DNA of 61,019 nt from an uncultured SAR116 cluster alpha proteobacterium (GTDB lineage: Bacteria; Pseudomonadota; Alphaproteobacteria; Puniceispirillales; Marisalimonadaceae), in NCBI GenBank assembly GCA_902590245.1, contig CACIWG010000009.1, positions 1-61,019 on the forward strand. Direction: 5' to 3'. Shown piece by piece: positions 53,443 through 61,019 of this stretch (within the stretch, counting starts at the first letter, position 1; each line of letters opens with the position of its first letter). Below the pieces are notes generated by a model. That model saw nothing but the letters and a program-made list of their open reading frames with translations, did not search any database and was not told where the DNA came from. The position numbers and the translations under genes are program-made.

Positions 53443-54456
53443 ATGATTTTAAAACTCAAACTTATTGATTTTAAATTATTATGTTTTGTAATATTTTTAT
53501 CTTTCCCTTCGATTGCATCCGCAGAAAATTTAATAAACCAGAAACAAATGTTAAAAAAAATTTTTGAATCAATTGTAAATATTGATGCTAAAATTTATGA
53601 AAATGCCAGAACATTAAACACATTAGGTAAATTTCGTGAAGGTAGTGGAGTTGTAATTGATAGTAAAAATATACTAACAATTGGTTATCTAGTTTTGGAG
53701 GCTAAAGAAATAACAATTGGTTTATTTAATGGAAAAAAAATTCCTGGAAAATTAACTGGATATGACCCTATTAGTGGATTTGGTATTGTATCTCCAATAA
53801 TACCAATAGAGTTAGAGCCTTTAAAAATTGGTGATTCAAATAAAATTGATATAGATGAAAAACTTTATATTCTGCCTTCCCAAAAACAAGGGCCAGGTTC
53901 TGAAGTAAAATTAGTATCTAGAAGACCTTTTTTTGGTTGGTGGGAATATTATTTAGAAAATCCAATTTATACGTTTCCAACAAATCAATCATGGGCAGGT
54001 TCAGCATTAACAAATACAAAGGGTGAAATTTTAGGAATAGGGTCACTATTCATTAGAGATGCAACAAGCCCTGGTATTTTTTCACCTGGCAATATGTTTG
54101 TACCTGTGAACTTATTGAAGCCAATACTTAAAGATTTAAAAAAATATGGACATAGAAAGTCAGATTTAAAACCTTATATCGGATTATCACCAATTGAAAA
54201 TAATGGCAAAATTATTGTATCAAGAGTAAGTATTGATGGACCATCAGATGTTGCAGGAATAAAAAAAAATGATGTCATAATATCAATAAATAGAAATTTA
54301 ATTAAAAGTTTACAAAATTTTTATTTATATTTATGGAATATTGGCAAAAGTGAAGCTTTAATTGATATTATAATATTAAGAGATGGAAAAAAAATTAATT
54401 TTAAAGTCAGATCTAAAGACAGAATGAATTATTATGTTAAGGGTAAGACTTATTAA
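53443..54456 (+). CDS. Secreted S1C trypsin-like/PDZ protein with a degenerate catalytic triad
   Basis: A 337-residue protein with a signal peptide (residues 1-27) and a DegP-like protease fold, followed by a PDZ domain (about residues 240-320, ISRNLIKSLQNFYLYLW-type ligand groove). In alignment with HtrA motifs, the catalytic histidine (ILTNxH) is Tyr82, the aspartate of the DLAV motif is Gly112, and the serine of GNSGG is Ala185. It should not cleave peptides and may be a chaperone or PDZ adaptor. It is divergent from the benzoate-CoA ligase gene. Confidence 0.75.
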   Translation: MILKLKLIDFKLLCFVIFLSFPSIASAENLINQKQMLKKIFESIVNIDAKIYENARTLNTLGKFREGSGVVIDSKNILTIGYLVLEAKEITIGLFNGKKIPGKLTGYDPISGFGIVSPIIPIELEPLKIGDSNKIDIDEKLYILPSQKQGPGSEVKLVSRRPFFGWWEYYLENPIYTFPTNQSWAGSALTNTKGEILGIGSLFIRDATSPGIFSPGNMFVPVNLLKPILKDLKKYGHRKSDLKPYIGLSPIENNGKIIVSRVSIDGPSDVAGIKKNDVIISINRNLIKSLQNFYLYLWNIGKSEALIDIIILRDGKKINFKVRSKDRMNYYVKGKTY

Positions 54457-54474
54457 ATATAGCAATTCAATTGA

Positions 54475-54552
<78 letters not shown>

Positions 54553-54601
54553 ATTTAACAATATAATTACAGACACAAATTAAATAGGTCAAGAAAAGAA
54601 A

Positions 54602-55114
54602 TCATTTATAAAGTAATGTCATTATCTTATTTTTGCTCATTATAGAAATTTCGAATAACATCCCGAATATAAAAGTTGAAATTAGTGTATTTGTAAAAAA
54701 GGGAATTGCTAAAACATAACATTGTAAAAGTCCATCAAAATCTTTTGTATAAAATTCTGCGAATAGCCACACGCCAAAATTAGAACAAAGAAAAAATATT
54801 ATTGAGCTTAAAAATAATAAAGATAATCTAGATAAAAAACTTTTACCAAACATAGCAATAATACTTATTAAGGCGAGGCTCCCCCAAGTAAAGATTAACA
54901 GATGATGAAATCCAATAAAGAAGTCTGACAAAGCAAAAGCTAGTATTACAAATGGACTCGAACGTAAACCAAAATATATAGATGTATATAAAGTCAATGC
55001 GAGAACTGGTGTAAAATTTGGTGGATGAGGGAAGTATCTAAAGACAAAAATAAATACAACCATAGATAAAAAAAGTAAAAAGTTTGTTGCTAAATTATTA
55101 TATTTATAATTCAT
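54602..55114 (-). CDS. DUF6580-like membrane protein, probably cobalamin-linked
   Basis: A 170-residue protein with five or six helices. RYFPHPPNFTPVLALTLY (about residues 26-43), ALSDFFIGFHH and LQCYVLAIPFFTNTLIS are features of the DUF6580 group, which resembles a solitary S-component. It shares one base with the upstream TonB-receptor gene, which is under a cobalamin riboswitch. A role in moving B12 or its precursors across the inner membrane is therefore inferred, not demonstrated. Confidence 0.7.
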   Translation of the reverse strand: MNYKYNNLATNFLLFLSMVVFIFVFRYFPHPPNFTPVLALTLYTSIYFGLRSSPFVILAFALSDFFIGFHHLLIFTWGSLALISIIAMFGKSFLSRLSLLFLSSIIFFLCSNFGVWLFAEFYTKDFDGLLQCYVLAIPFFTNTLISTFIFGMLFEISIMSKNKIMTLLYK

Positions 55115-56925
55115 TAAAATTCACTTTCTATACCACCAAAGAATGAAATTCCCGGTGTATTATAATTTCTATTTACTTCATAATCTTGATCTAAAACATT
55201 AGAAACCTTGAAGTTGCTTTTAAAATTATCATTAATCTTATAATTAAAATTATAATTCACAAGAGAAAATGAAGGTAGTTCATTAGAGTTAGTATCATAG
55301 GCTCTTTCTTGATAAATGTACTCAAGTTGATTATTAATATTATCTGACATTTTATAGTCAAACAAACTTGTGAATTTATGCATAGGAACTAAAGCCCCTT
55401 TTGTTCCATCACTTTTATCACTATCTGATTTTGTATATGAAAAATATAAGTCAAGATTTTCTATAATATTATATTTATTAACTGATACTTCATAACCAGA
55501 AATTTCTGTAAATCCTGCTCCCTGCCTGTATCCACCTCCAGAATATTCGATCTCATTATCAATTTCACTGTTAAATATAGATGACGATACAAATAAACTT
55601 GACTTATAATCATTATAATCAAAACCGAGCTCTTTATTTGTAGTTATTTCTGGTTCAAGTTTATTTATTCCACTTGCTAAATTATTACTTTCATATAGAG
55701 AAGGGGGCCTATAACCTGTTCCAAAAGAGGTTTTTAATTTTAAATTTTTTAAAAGATCGTAACCTAATTGAACTCTATGACTATCATGAGTACCATAAAT
55801 TTGATCATGATCAGTTCTTAATGAAACATCTACAAGACTGTTTTTAGTTGGTTTGATTTGACTATAAAAATATTGGGCATCTGATTCTCTTTTTTCTCTA
55901 ACGTTAGATGTCTTATATTTTGTATTGTTATATTCTATTCCAAATCCAATGAAATCGTCCTTGTTGATTTTTTTTTGAATTTTATATTCAACTTTCTGCT
56001 GTTTTGAACTTTGATCTGAAACATAAGAACCAGCAGTTTTTCTATTAACTCTCGTAGGATTATAATTTATAATATGTTTAGTTTGATTTCCAGTTTGAAA
56101 CTCAAAAGTAACTAAACCTGATTGAATATTTGTTTTACTAAAATCATGATTGTCTGTTTGATCCCATTTATCATATTCATATTTAGAGGATGAATCTCTA
56201 AAAATGAATGTTACTTTATTTGTATTATTATCATTTTTTATTGTGGATTTTAAAGTTATGGAGCCTTCATTGTAAGCATCTTTTTCAGTATTTAATTCAT
56301 TCTTGTTACCAGATGATATTCCATCTGAATGGCTAAAATTTGTACCTAAGGATATTTTTACATTTTTCTGACCTCTAGAATAATATGTGCCAGAGTAAAT
56401 AGAATTGTTAGAACCAAACTTTAATTTTTGTCTAAATTTTTTTCCATTAAATATGCCTTCATCTGTTGTTATAGCTATAACACCTCCCGCAGCCTGCCCT
56501 CCGTGAACAGAACCTTGAGGAGACTTTAATATTTCTATTTTTTTAATATCATCTAATGAAATATTTTGGAGATAAGTTTCAGCTTGAGGCGCAGTAGGAT
56601 CTGAAATATTCATTCCATCCACAACAACCTTTAAATATTTTTTTGGAAAACCTCTCAAAAAATATGAAGGTTTTGAACCTGGGCCTCCTGTAGATGCAAT
56701 GCCTATTGAACTTTCAGTTTTCAATAAATCAACTAAATTAGTTGCAGATGATTTTTCAATATTTTTTTTTGTAATAACTTTAATAAATGAATTTGTGTTT
56801 TTAATTTTTTGTTCAAAACCTGAGGGTGTTACCACTATGTTTATCAGTTCCTCATCTATTGTTTGAGAATATGATTTTGAAATTATAAAAAAACTAATAC
56901 CAAAAATTAAGATTGCTTTTAACAT
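55114..56925 (-). CDS. btuB: TonB-dependent receptor, BtuB-like
   Basis: A 603-residue outer-membrane receptor starting at 56925 (MLKAILIFGISFFIISKSYSQ signal peptide) with GGGAGG upstream. A TonB-box-like ELINIVVTPSG, a plug domain (about residues 35-140, with FLRGFPKKYLKVVVDGMNI and GSVHGGQAAGGVIAI) and a β-barrel ending in phenylalanine follow. The cobalamin riboswitch in its leader identifies the substrate as B12 or another corrinoid. The DUF6580-like gene follows with a 1-base overlap. Confidence 0.9.
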   Translation of the reverse strand: MLKAILIFGISFFIISKSYSQTIDEELINIVVTPSGFEQKIKNTNSFIKVITKKNIEKSSATNLVDLLKTESSIGIASTGGPGSKPSYFLRGFPKKYLKVVVDGMNISDPTAPQAETYLQNISLDDIKKIEILKSPQGSVHGGQAAGGVIAITTDEGIFNGKKFRQKLKFGSNNSIYSGTYYSRGQKNVKISLGTNFSHSDGISSGNKNELNTEKDAYNEGSITLKSTIKNDNNTNKVTFIFRDSSSKYEYDKWDQTDNHDFSKTNIQSGLVTFEFQTGNQTKHIINYNPTRVNRKTAGSYVSDQSSKQQKVEYKIQKKINKDDFIGFGIEYNNTKYKTSNVREKRESDAQYFYSQIKPTKNSLVDVSLRTDHDQIYGTHDSHRVQLGYDLLKNLKLKTSFGTGYRPPSLYESNNLASGINKLEPEITTNKELGFDYNDYKSSLFVSSSIFNSEIDNEIEYSGGGYRQGAGFTEISGYEVSVNKYNIIENLDLYFSYTKSDSDKSDGTKGALVPMHKFTSLFDYKMSDNINNQLEYIYQERAYDTNSNELPSFSLVNYNFNYKINDNFKSNFKVSNVLDQDYEVNRNYNTPGISFFGGIESEF

Positions 56926-57011
56926 AAATACCTCCCAGATCAATCCTATTTGACGTCGCTGAACGATATTCACGCATAAATTGTTAACCCGACAATTTAA
57001 AAAGCGACAAT

Positions 57012-57172
57012 GTATGGCAGGTATCCTGACTCGTGATCCAATTAAAACACCTTCCCGATTTCTCAGTGGTTTTTGTTTTAACGCTTCACATACAGTTGCG
57101 GGTACAGTATTGGCTTAGTCATGTGATTTTACCAATTTCCCATTTTAAGCTTGAACATATATTCAAAGCACC
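57012..57172 (-). promoter_or_regulatory. Cobalamin (B12-box) riboswitch
   Basis: On the minus strand the aptamer elements appear in order: GGTGC at the start, AAAATGGGAA, TACCCGCAACTGTA, CCACTG, GGGAAGG, and the diagnostic B12 box GAGTCAGGATACCTGCC at the end. It leads into the btuB-like gene 87 bases further on. Excess adenosylcobalamin should shut off btuB and the DUF6580-like gene. Confidence 0.96.
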
Positions 57173-57223
57173 TATACATTAATTTAAATATAAATAAAAA
57201 GTACCTTTAAAGTAAACATAATT

Positions 57224-58048
57224 ATGAAAATTTTTATCTTTGGTTTTGGACAAGTTAGTAAAGAATTAGCAAAAAATCTTTCAAACAGTAAAAATCTAGA
57301 ATTTAAAATTGTTTCTAGAAATACTGAAAAATTTTTAAATTATGCATTTTTAAAAATAAACTTTTTCAAAGAAAACAAATTAAATTTTTCAGATTCAATA
57401 TTGATCTCAACAATTCCTCCCGACGAAAAAGATGGAGATTTTATTTTAAAAAATATACCAAAATCAACTTTAAAATCTTTTTCTAAAATTATATATATTT
57501 CATCTACATCGGTTTATCAAAGTGGAGAGGTAAATGAATTAACAAACCCTAAGCCAACCACCAAACTTGGAATTAGAAGATTGTCAATTGAAAAACAGTG
57601 GCAAGAAATAAATAAAAAAACTGTTATCGTTAGATCAGGCGGAATTTATAGTAACTCAAGTAACATAATAACGAAATTCTTAAAGGGTAATCATAAAATT
57701 ATTTATAAAAAAAATCACTTCACTAATAGAATTCACATAGAAGATCTAGTAGGCATAATTCTTAAAATCGTAAAAAATAAAAACTTCAATGGAATAATAA
57801 ATGCGACTGATAGTTTTTTTGTTAATACCTTTGAACTAATTAATAAATTAAGTAAAGAGTTTTCATTACCTAAACCTACAAAAATAAATTATGATGATAA
57901 ATCAATAAACAAAAATATTAGCCCTTTTTATCAAATATCAAAAAAAGTTTATAGTATTAGATTGTGTAATGATTTAGGTTATAAATTAATTTATCCAAGA
58001 ATTGATAAATTTTTGAATTCATTAATAAAAGAAGAAATTAACACATGA
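57224..58048 (+). CDS. NAD(P)-dependent epimerase/SDR family protein
   Basis: A 274-residue Rossmann-fold protein of the extended SDR type. FGFGQVSKELAKNL at residues 6-19 is the cofactor loop; YISSTSVYQ holds the active-site serine region and a tyrosine, but the usual YxxxK pair is replaced by RRLSIEKQW, as in YeeZ-like proteins. The substrate is unknown. Its 3' end overlaps the ferredoxin-NADP reductase start by 4 bases, so the two are coupled. Confidence 0.75.
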   Translation: MKIFIFGFGQVSKELAKNLSNSKNLEFKIVSRNTEKFLNYAFLKINFFKENKLNFSDSILISTIPPDEKDGDFILKNIPKSTLKSFSKIIYISSTSVYQSGEVNELTNPKPTTKLGIRRLSIEKQWQEINKKTVIVRSGGIYSNSSNIITKFLKGNHKIIYKKNHFTNRIHIEDLVGIILKIVKNKNFNGIINATDSFFVNTFELINKLSKEFSLPKPTKINYDDKSINKNISPFYQISKKVYSIRLCNDLGYKLIYPRIDKFLNSLIKEEINT

Positions 58049-58812
58049 GCAAATTTTTACAAAAAGTTTTGTCAGTAACACATTGGACAACAAATCTGTT
58101 TTCATTTCAAATTGAAAGACCAAAAGATTTTAAATTTAAATCTGGAGAGTTTGTGATGATTGGACTACCGGATAGTGGGAAACCTATTTTAAGGGCTTAC
58201 TCGATTTGTTCTCCAAATTGGGATGAGAAATTAGAATTTTATTCAATAATAGTAAAAAATGGTCCTTTAACATCAAAGTTAAAAGATATTAAAATTAATG
58301 ATGAAATTGTATTAATGTCTAAATCTACTGGAACTTTAATTTTAGATGCAATAAAGCCAGCTAAGAGACTTTTTCTTTTGTCAACAGGAACTGGATTTGC
58401 TCCTTTTTCTTCAATTATAAGAGACCCCGAAACATATGAAAAATTTGAACAAGTTATAGTAACTCATACTTGTAGATACAAAGATGAATTACATTATAGT
58501 GAAAAAATAATTAATGAATGCTTTAATGATGAAATCTTAAAAAGTTTTATTGAAAACAAATTAATATATTACAAAACAACAACTCAGGATAAAACAGAAT
58601 TTCATGGAAGAATTACAAATAAAATTAAGGATAAATCATTTTTTAATGACTTAAAATTAGATGAATTAAATTTTTCAAATGATTGCGTAATGTTATGTGG
58701 ATCATTAGATTTTAACAATGAATTGAAAAATATGCTTATTGAAAAAGGATTTGAAGAAGGAGCTACAAATAAACCTAATACATTTGTTTTAGAAAAAGCA
58801 TTTGTAGGCTAA
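58045..58812 (+). CDS. fpr: Ferredoxin-NADP+ reductase
   Basis: A 255-residue FAD/NADP oxidoreductase. LRAYSICSPNWDEKLEF (FAD-binding RxYS motif), LLSTGTGFAPFSSII (NADP motif) and the C-terminal FVLEKAFVG typical of the bacterial Fpr branch are intact. It exchanges electrons between NADPH and ferredoxin or flavodoxin. No BoxA is in the window, so it could also feed BoxB, but that is speculation. It overlaps the SDR gene and ends just before tRNA-Val. Confidence 0.9.
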   Translation: MSKFLQKVLSVTHWTTNLFSFQIERPKDFKFKSGEFVMIGLPDSGKPILRAYSICSPNWDEKLEFYSIIVKNGPLTSKLKDIKINDEIVLMSKSTGTLILDAIKPAKRLFLLSTGTGFAPFSSIIRDPETYEKFEQVIVTHTCRYKDELHYSEKIINECFNDEILKSFIENKLIYYKTTTQDKTEFHGRITNKIKDKSFFNDLKLDELNFSNDCVMLCGSLDFNNELKNMLIEKGFEEGATNKPNTFVLEKAFVG

Positions 58813-58816
58813 TTAC

Positions 58817-58892
58817 TGGTGGGCGGTGAGAGGCTCGAACTCCCGACATTCTCGGTGTAAACGAGATGCTCTACCAACTGAGCTAACCGCCC
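58817..58892 (-). tRNA. tRNA-Val (anticodon UAC)
   Basis: The minus strand reads GGGCGGT at the 5' acceptor strand and ACCGCCC-A-CCA at the 3' end. The D-arm is AGCTC...GAGC, the anticodon stem TCTCG/CGAGA surrounds TTTACAC (anticodon TAC), and the T-arm is GGGAG-TTCGAGC-CTCTC. CCA is encoded. It lies downstream of the HU and lon genes on the same strand. Confidence 0.96.
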
Positions 58893-58994
58893 TTAAAATT
58901 AAATTATAAATATATGATTACTTGTCAAATAAAAAGTTAATATCGAATATTATATAAATCAAAAATCTCAAATCAATTTGTTTGGATATAAATA

Positions 58995-59024
58995 ATTAAA
59001 GTAGCTATAAATAGCTACTTTAAT
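58995..59024. terminator. Rho-independent terminator after the HU gene
   Basis: A perfect 13-base stem (ATTAAAGTAGCTA / TAGCTACTTTAAT) with a 4-base loop is flanked by A/T-rich runs on both sides. It ends the lon-HU transcript on the minus strand and could also stop transcripts from the other side. It lies 16 bases beyond the HU stop codon. Confidence 0.85.
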
Positions 59025-59039
59025 TTTAAAAGTCAGTTA

Positions 59040-59312
59040 TTAATTCACTGCTTCCTTAAGTGGGGTCCCAGGTTTAAATTTTGGCATTTTTGAAGCTTTA
59101 ATTTGAATTGGCTCACCAGTTCTAGGATTACGACCAGTCGTAGCTTTTCTATGGGCTACTGAAAATGTTCCAAAACCAACAATTCTTACATCACCTCCTG
59201 ACTTTAAAGCGCCTGTGATTGCACCAATCACCCCATCAACAGCTTTACCTGCGTCAGATTTTGATAATCCCGATGCTTCGGATACACTAGTGATTAATTC
59301 ATTTTTATTCAT
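59040..59312 (-). CDS. DNA-binding protein HU
   Basis: A 90-residue histone-like protein. GFGTFSVAHRKATTGRNPRT with TGEPIQIKASKMPKFKPG is the DNA-binding β-arm and the C-terminal signature. The ATG at 59312 (MNKNELITSV) has GGAGG 6 bases upstream and is chosen over the earlier frame start at 59324. It organises DNA and lies just downstream of lon, a common arrangement in alphaproteobacteria. Confidence 0.96.
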   Translation of the reverse strand: MNKNELITSVSEASGLSKSDAGKAVDGVIGAITGALKSGGDVRIVGFGTFSVAHRKATTGRNPRTGEPIQIKASKMPKFKPGTPLKEAVN

Positions 59313-59384
59313 GCAAACCTCCAATAAATAATAAAAACAATTTATACTACCTTAAGAAATAAAGTAATTGCAAATAAATAATTA

Positions 59385-61019
59385 TTAATGTGTTTGGGTA
59401 GAAGGTTCTATTTGATCATTCTTAATTTTGGGATCAATTTTAGGATTGATATCTATCAATGGCTCGATTTTATCTTCTAACGTTTCTGATAACATTTCAT
59501 CTACGTATTTAATTGTCTTAATTTTAATTTTATTTAAAATCTCTTTATCAATTTCGATCAGGTCTTTTTTATTATCATGCGGTATTAATACTTTTTTAAT
59601 ATCATTTTGAATGGCTGCTAACAATTTTTCTTTTAAGCCTCCAATGGGAAGTACTTTACCTTTGAGAGTTATTTCACCTGTCATTGCTACATCACATCTA
59701 ACTTTATTATTTGTAAGTGCAGATACTATACTAGAAATCATAGCAACTCCAGCTGAAGGTCCATCTTTTGGTGTAGCACCCTCTGGCACATGTACATGAA
59801 CATCAAAGTTATTTATGACGTTTTGTTCAATTCCTAATTTTGTTAAATTAGATTTAATATAAAATTGAGCAGCTTTTATAGATTCTTGCATCACATCACC
59901 AAGTTTACCAGTTGATGAAAATCTACCTTTACCAGGAACTTTTACAACTTCAATAGAAAGAAGCTCACCACCTACTTGTGTCCAAGCTAATCCATTTGTA
60001 ACACCTACTTGATTAATGTTATCTTTAGGGAGCCTGTTGTATTTTGGTGGACCAAGATATTCTAATAAACATTTTTGATCTATTTTTTTTGATACAGTTC
60101 CATTAATTTCGATATCTGTAATAATTTTTCTAATTAATTTAGAAATTTCTCTTTCAAGTGCTCTTACACCAGCTTCTTTTGTGTATTTTTGGATTATTTC
60201 AAGTAAAATATCATTAGAAATAAATATTTCATCATCTTTAACATTATTTTCTTTCTTTAATTTTGATATTAAATGATTCTTAGCTATTTCTAATTTTTCA
60301 TTCTCTGTGTAGCCTGGTAATCTAATAATTTCCATGCGATCACGAAGTGCATCAGGAATATTTAAAGTATTAGCTGTAGTTATAAACATTGTTTTTGATA
60401 AGTCATAATCAATTTCTAAATAATGGTCTTGGAAACTATTATTTTGCTCTGGATCTAATACTTCTAATAAAGCTGAGGAAGGGTCTCCTCTAAAATCTGA
60501 ACCAATCTTATCAATTTCATCTAAAAGAAATAAAGGATTGTTGAATTTAGATTTTTTTAATCCCTGAATAATTTTACCAGGTAAAGATCCTATATATGTT
60601 CTTCTATGACCTCTTACTTCAGCTTCATCACGCACTCCACCTAATGCCATTCTCAAATAAGTTCTACCTGTAGCTTTTGCAATTGATTTACCCAAAGATG
60701 TTTTTCCAACTCCAGGAGGTCCAACTAAACATAATATAGGTCCCTTTAAAGACTTTGACCTTTTTTGTATAACTAAAAATTCTAAAATCCTTTCTTTAAC
60801 TTTTCTTAAACCATAGTGGTCTTCATCAAGAATTTTTTTTGCTAAAGATAAATCATAATTTACTTTAGAAACTCTCTTCCATGGAAGGCTAAGAATCCAA
60901 TCAATATAGCTTCTTACAACTCCAGATTCAGCACTCATTGGACTCATGTTTTTAAGTTTTTTGAATTCTGAATTAACTTTATCTAAAGCATCTTTTGGAA
61001 GCTTAGTTTTAGTAATTTT
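59385..61019 (-). CDS. lon: ATP-dependent protease Lon (5' end outside the window)
   Basis: The last 544 residues of Lon. The frame runs off the right edge without a start. Walker A GPPGVGKTSLGKS, Walker B LFLLDEIDKIG and the Lon proteolytic dyad are present: serine in PKDGPSAGVAM and lysine in GGLKEKLLAA. The N-terminal substrate-recognition domain lies beyond the window. It degrades damaged and regulatory proteins in the cytoplasm. It is followed by the HU gene and a terminator. Confidence 0.96.
   Translation of the reverse strand, partial: KITKTKLPKDALDKVNSEFKKLKNMSPMSAESGVVRSYIDWILSLPWKRVSKVNYDLSLAKKILDEDHYGLRKVKERILEFLVIQKRSKSLKGPILCLVGPPGVGKTSLGKSIAKATGRTYLRMALGGVRDEAEVRGHRRTYIGSLPGKIIQGLKKSKFNNPLFLLDEIDKIGSDFRGDPSSALLEVLDPEQNNSFQDHYLEIDYDLSKTMFITTANTLNIPDALRDRMEIIRLPGYTENEKLEIAKNHLISKLKKENNVKDDEIFISNDILLEIIQKYTKEAGVRALEREISKLIRKIITDIEINGTVSKKIDQKCLLEYLGPPKYNRLPKDNINQVGVTNGLAWTQVGGELLSIEVVKVPGKGRFSSTGKLGDVMQESIKAAQFYIKSNLTKLGIEQNVINNFDVHVHVPEGATPKDGPSAGVAMISSIVSALTNNKVRCDVAMTGEITLKGKVLPIGGLKEKLLAAIQNDIKKVLIPHDNKKDLIEIDKEILNKIKIKTIKYVDEMLSETLEDKIEPLIDINPKIDPKIKNDQIEPSTQTH

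Overview
The window is AT-rich, gene-dense DNA with very short intergenic gaps, many overlapping stop/start codons and frequent TTG starts. Gene content points to a streamlined, free-living marine alphaproteobacterium. The evidence is a DUF2842 protein, PstA with the extra N-terminal domain common in alphaproteobacteria, ETF-ubiquinone oxidoreductase, a lon-HU-tRNA-Val group, and osmotrophic and Na+/H+ genes. A SAR11/HIMB59-type lineage is my inference from base composition and style; the sequence does not prove it.

Layout. 1-2700: an MFS carrier, a DUF2842 protein and a DadA-like oxidoreductase. 2709-8120: pstS-pstC-pstA-pstB-phoU (minus strand) with a candidate Pho box and a perfect hairpin between pstS and pstC. 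8178-11257: an enoyl-CoA hydratase, then a GAPDH/ArsJ pair that would expel arsenate entering through Pst. 12536-16377: a compositionally foreign cassette (DUF1538 membrane protein, two PII-like proteins, a coiled-coil protein) lying between a degraded tRNA-like sequence and an intact tRNA-Pro. 16423-19792: DUF192, histone-deacetylase-like, ABC permease, TPP riboswitch and a ThiY-like binding protein. 19808-27124: an Mrp/Mnh cation/proton antiporter operon with a split MrpA and three ND-type subunits. 27144-33434: CoxG-like protein, a tiny membrane protein, a NifU/SufU-like protein, ETF-QO, an EamA exporter, a thioesterase and a VWA/MoxR pair. 33443-37516: homocysteine methyltransferase and an EmrAB-like efflux pair with a MarR regulator. 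37593-46198: a catabolic run with KDPGal aldolase and kinase, an aldehyde dehydrogenase, an aminotransferase, an amidohydrolase, a TauD-like dioxygenase and a Bcr/CflA carrier. 46267-53315: an FBT-like carrier and the box pathway of aerobic benzoyl-CoA degradation (ligase, hydrolase, BoxC, BoxB). 53443-58892: a protease-like PDZ protein that has lost its catalytic triad, tRNA-Asp, a cobalamin-riboswitch-controlled TonB receptor with a DUF6580-like membrane protein, an SDR protein, ferredoxin-NADP reductase and tRNA-Val. 59040-61019: HU and the 3' part of lon.

How the genes fit together. Scavenging dominates: phosphate (Pst), a thiamine precursor and B12 (each under a vitamin riboswitch). Arsenate detoxification sits beside phosphate uptake. 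Electrons from acyl-CoA catabolism can reach quinone through ETF-QO, and aromatic and sugar-acid catabolism is represented by the box and Dgo genes. The strongest candidate for an undescribed system is the DUF1538/double PII-like/coiled-coil cassette beside tRNA-Pro, which I read as a PII-gated membrane transporter or channel acquired laterally. No CRISPR array, insertion sequence, integrase or rRNA was seen.
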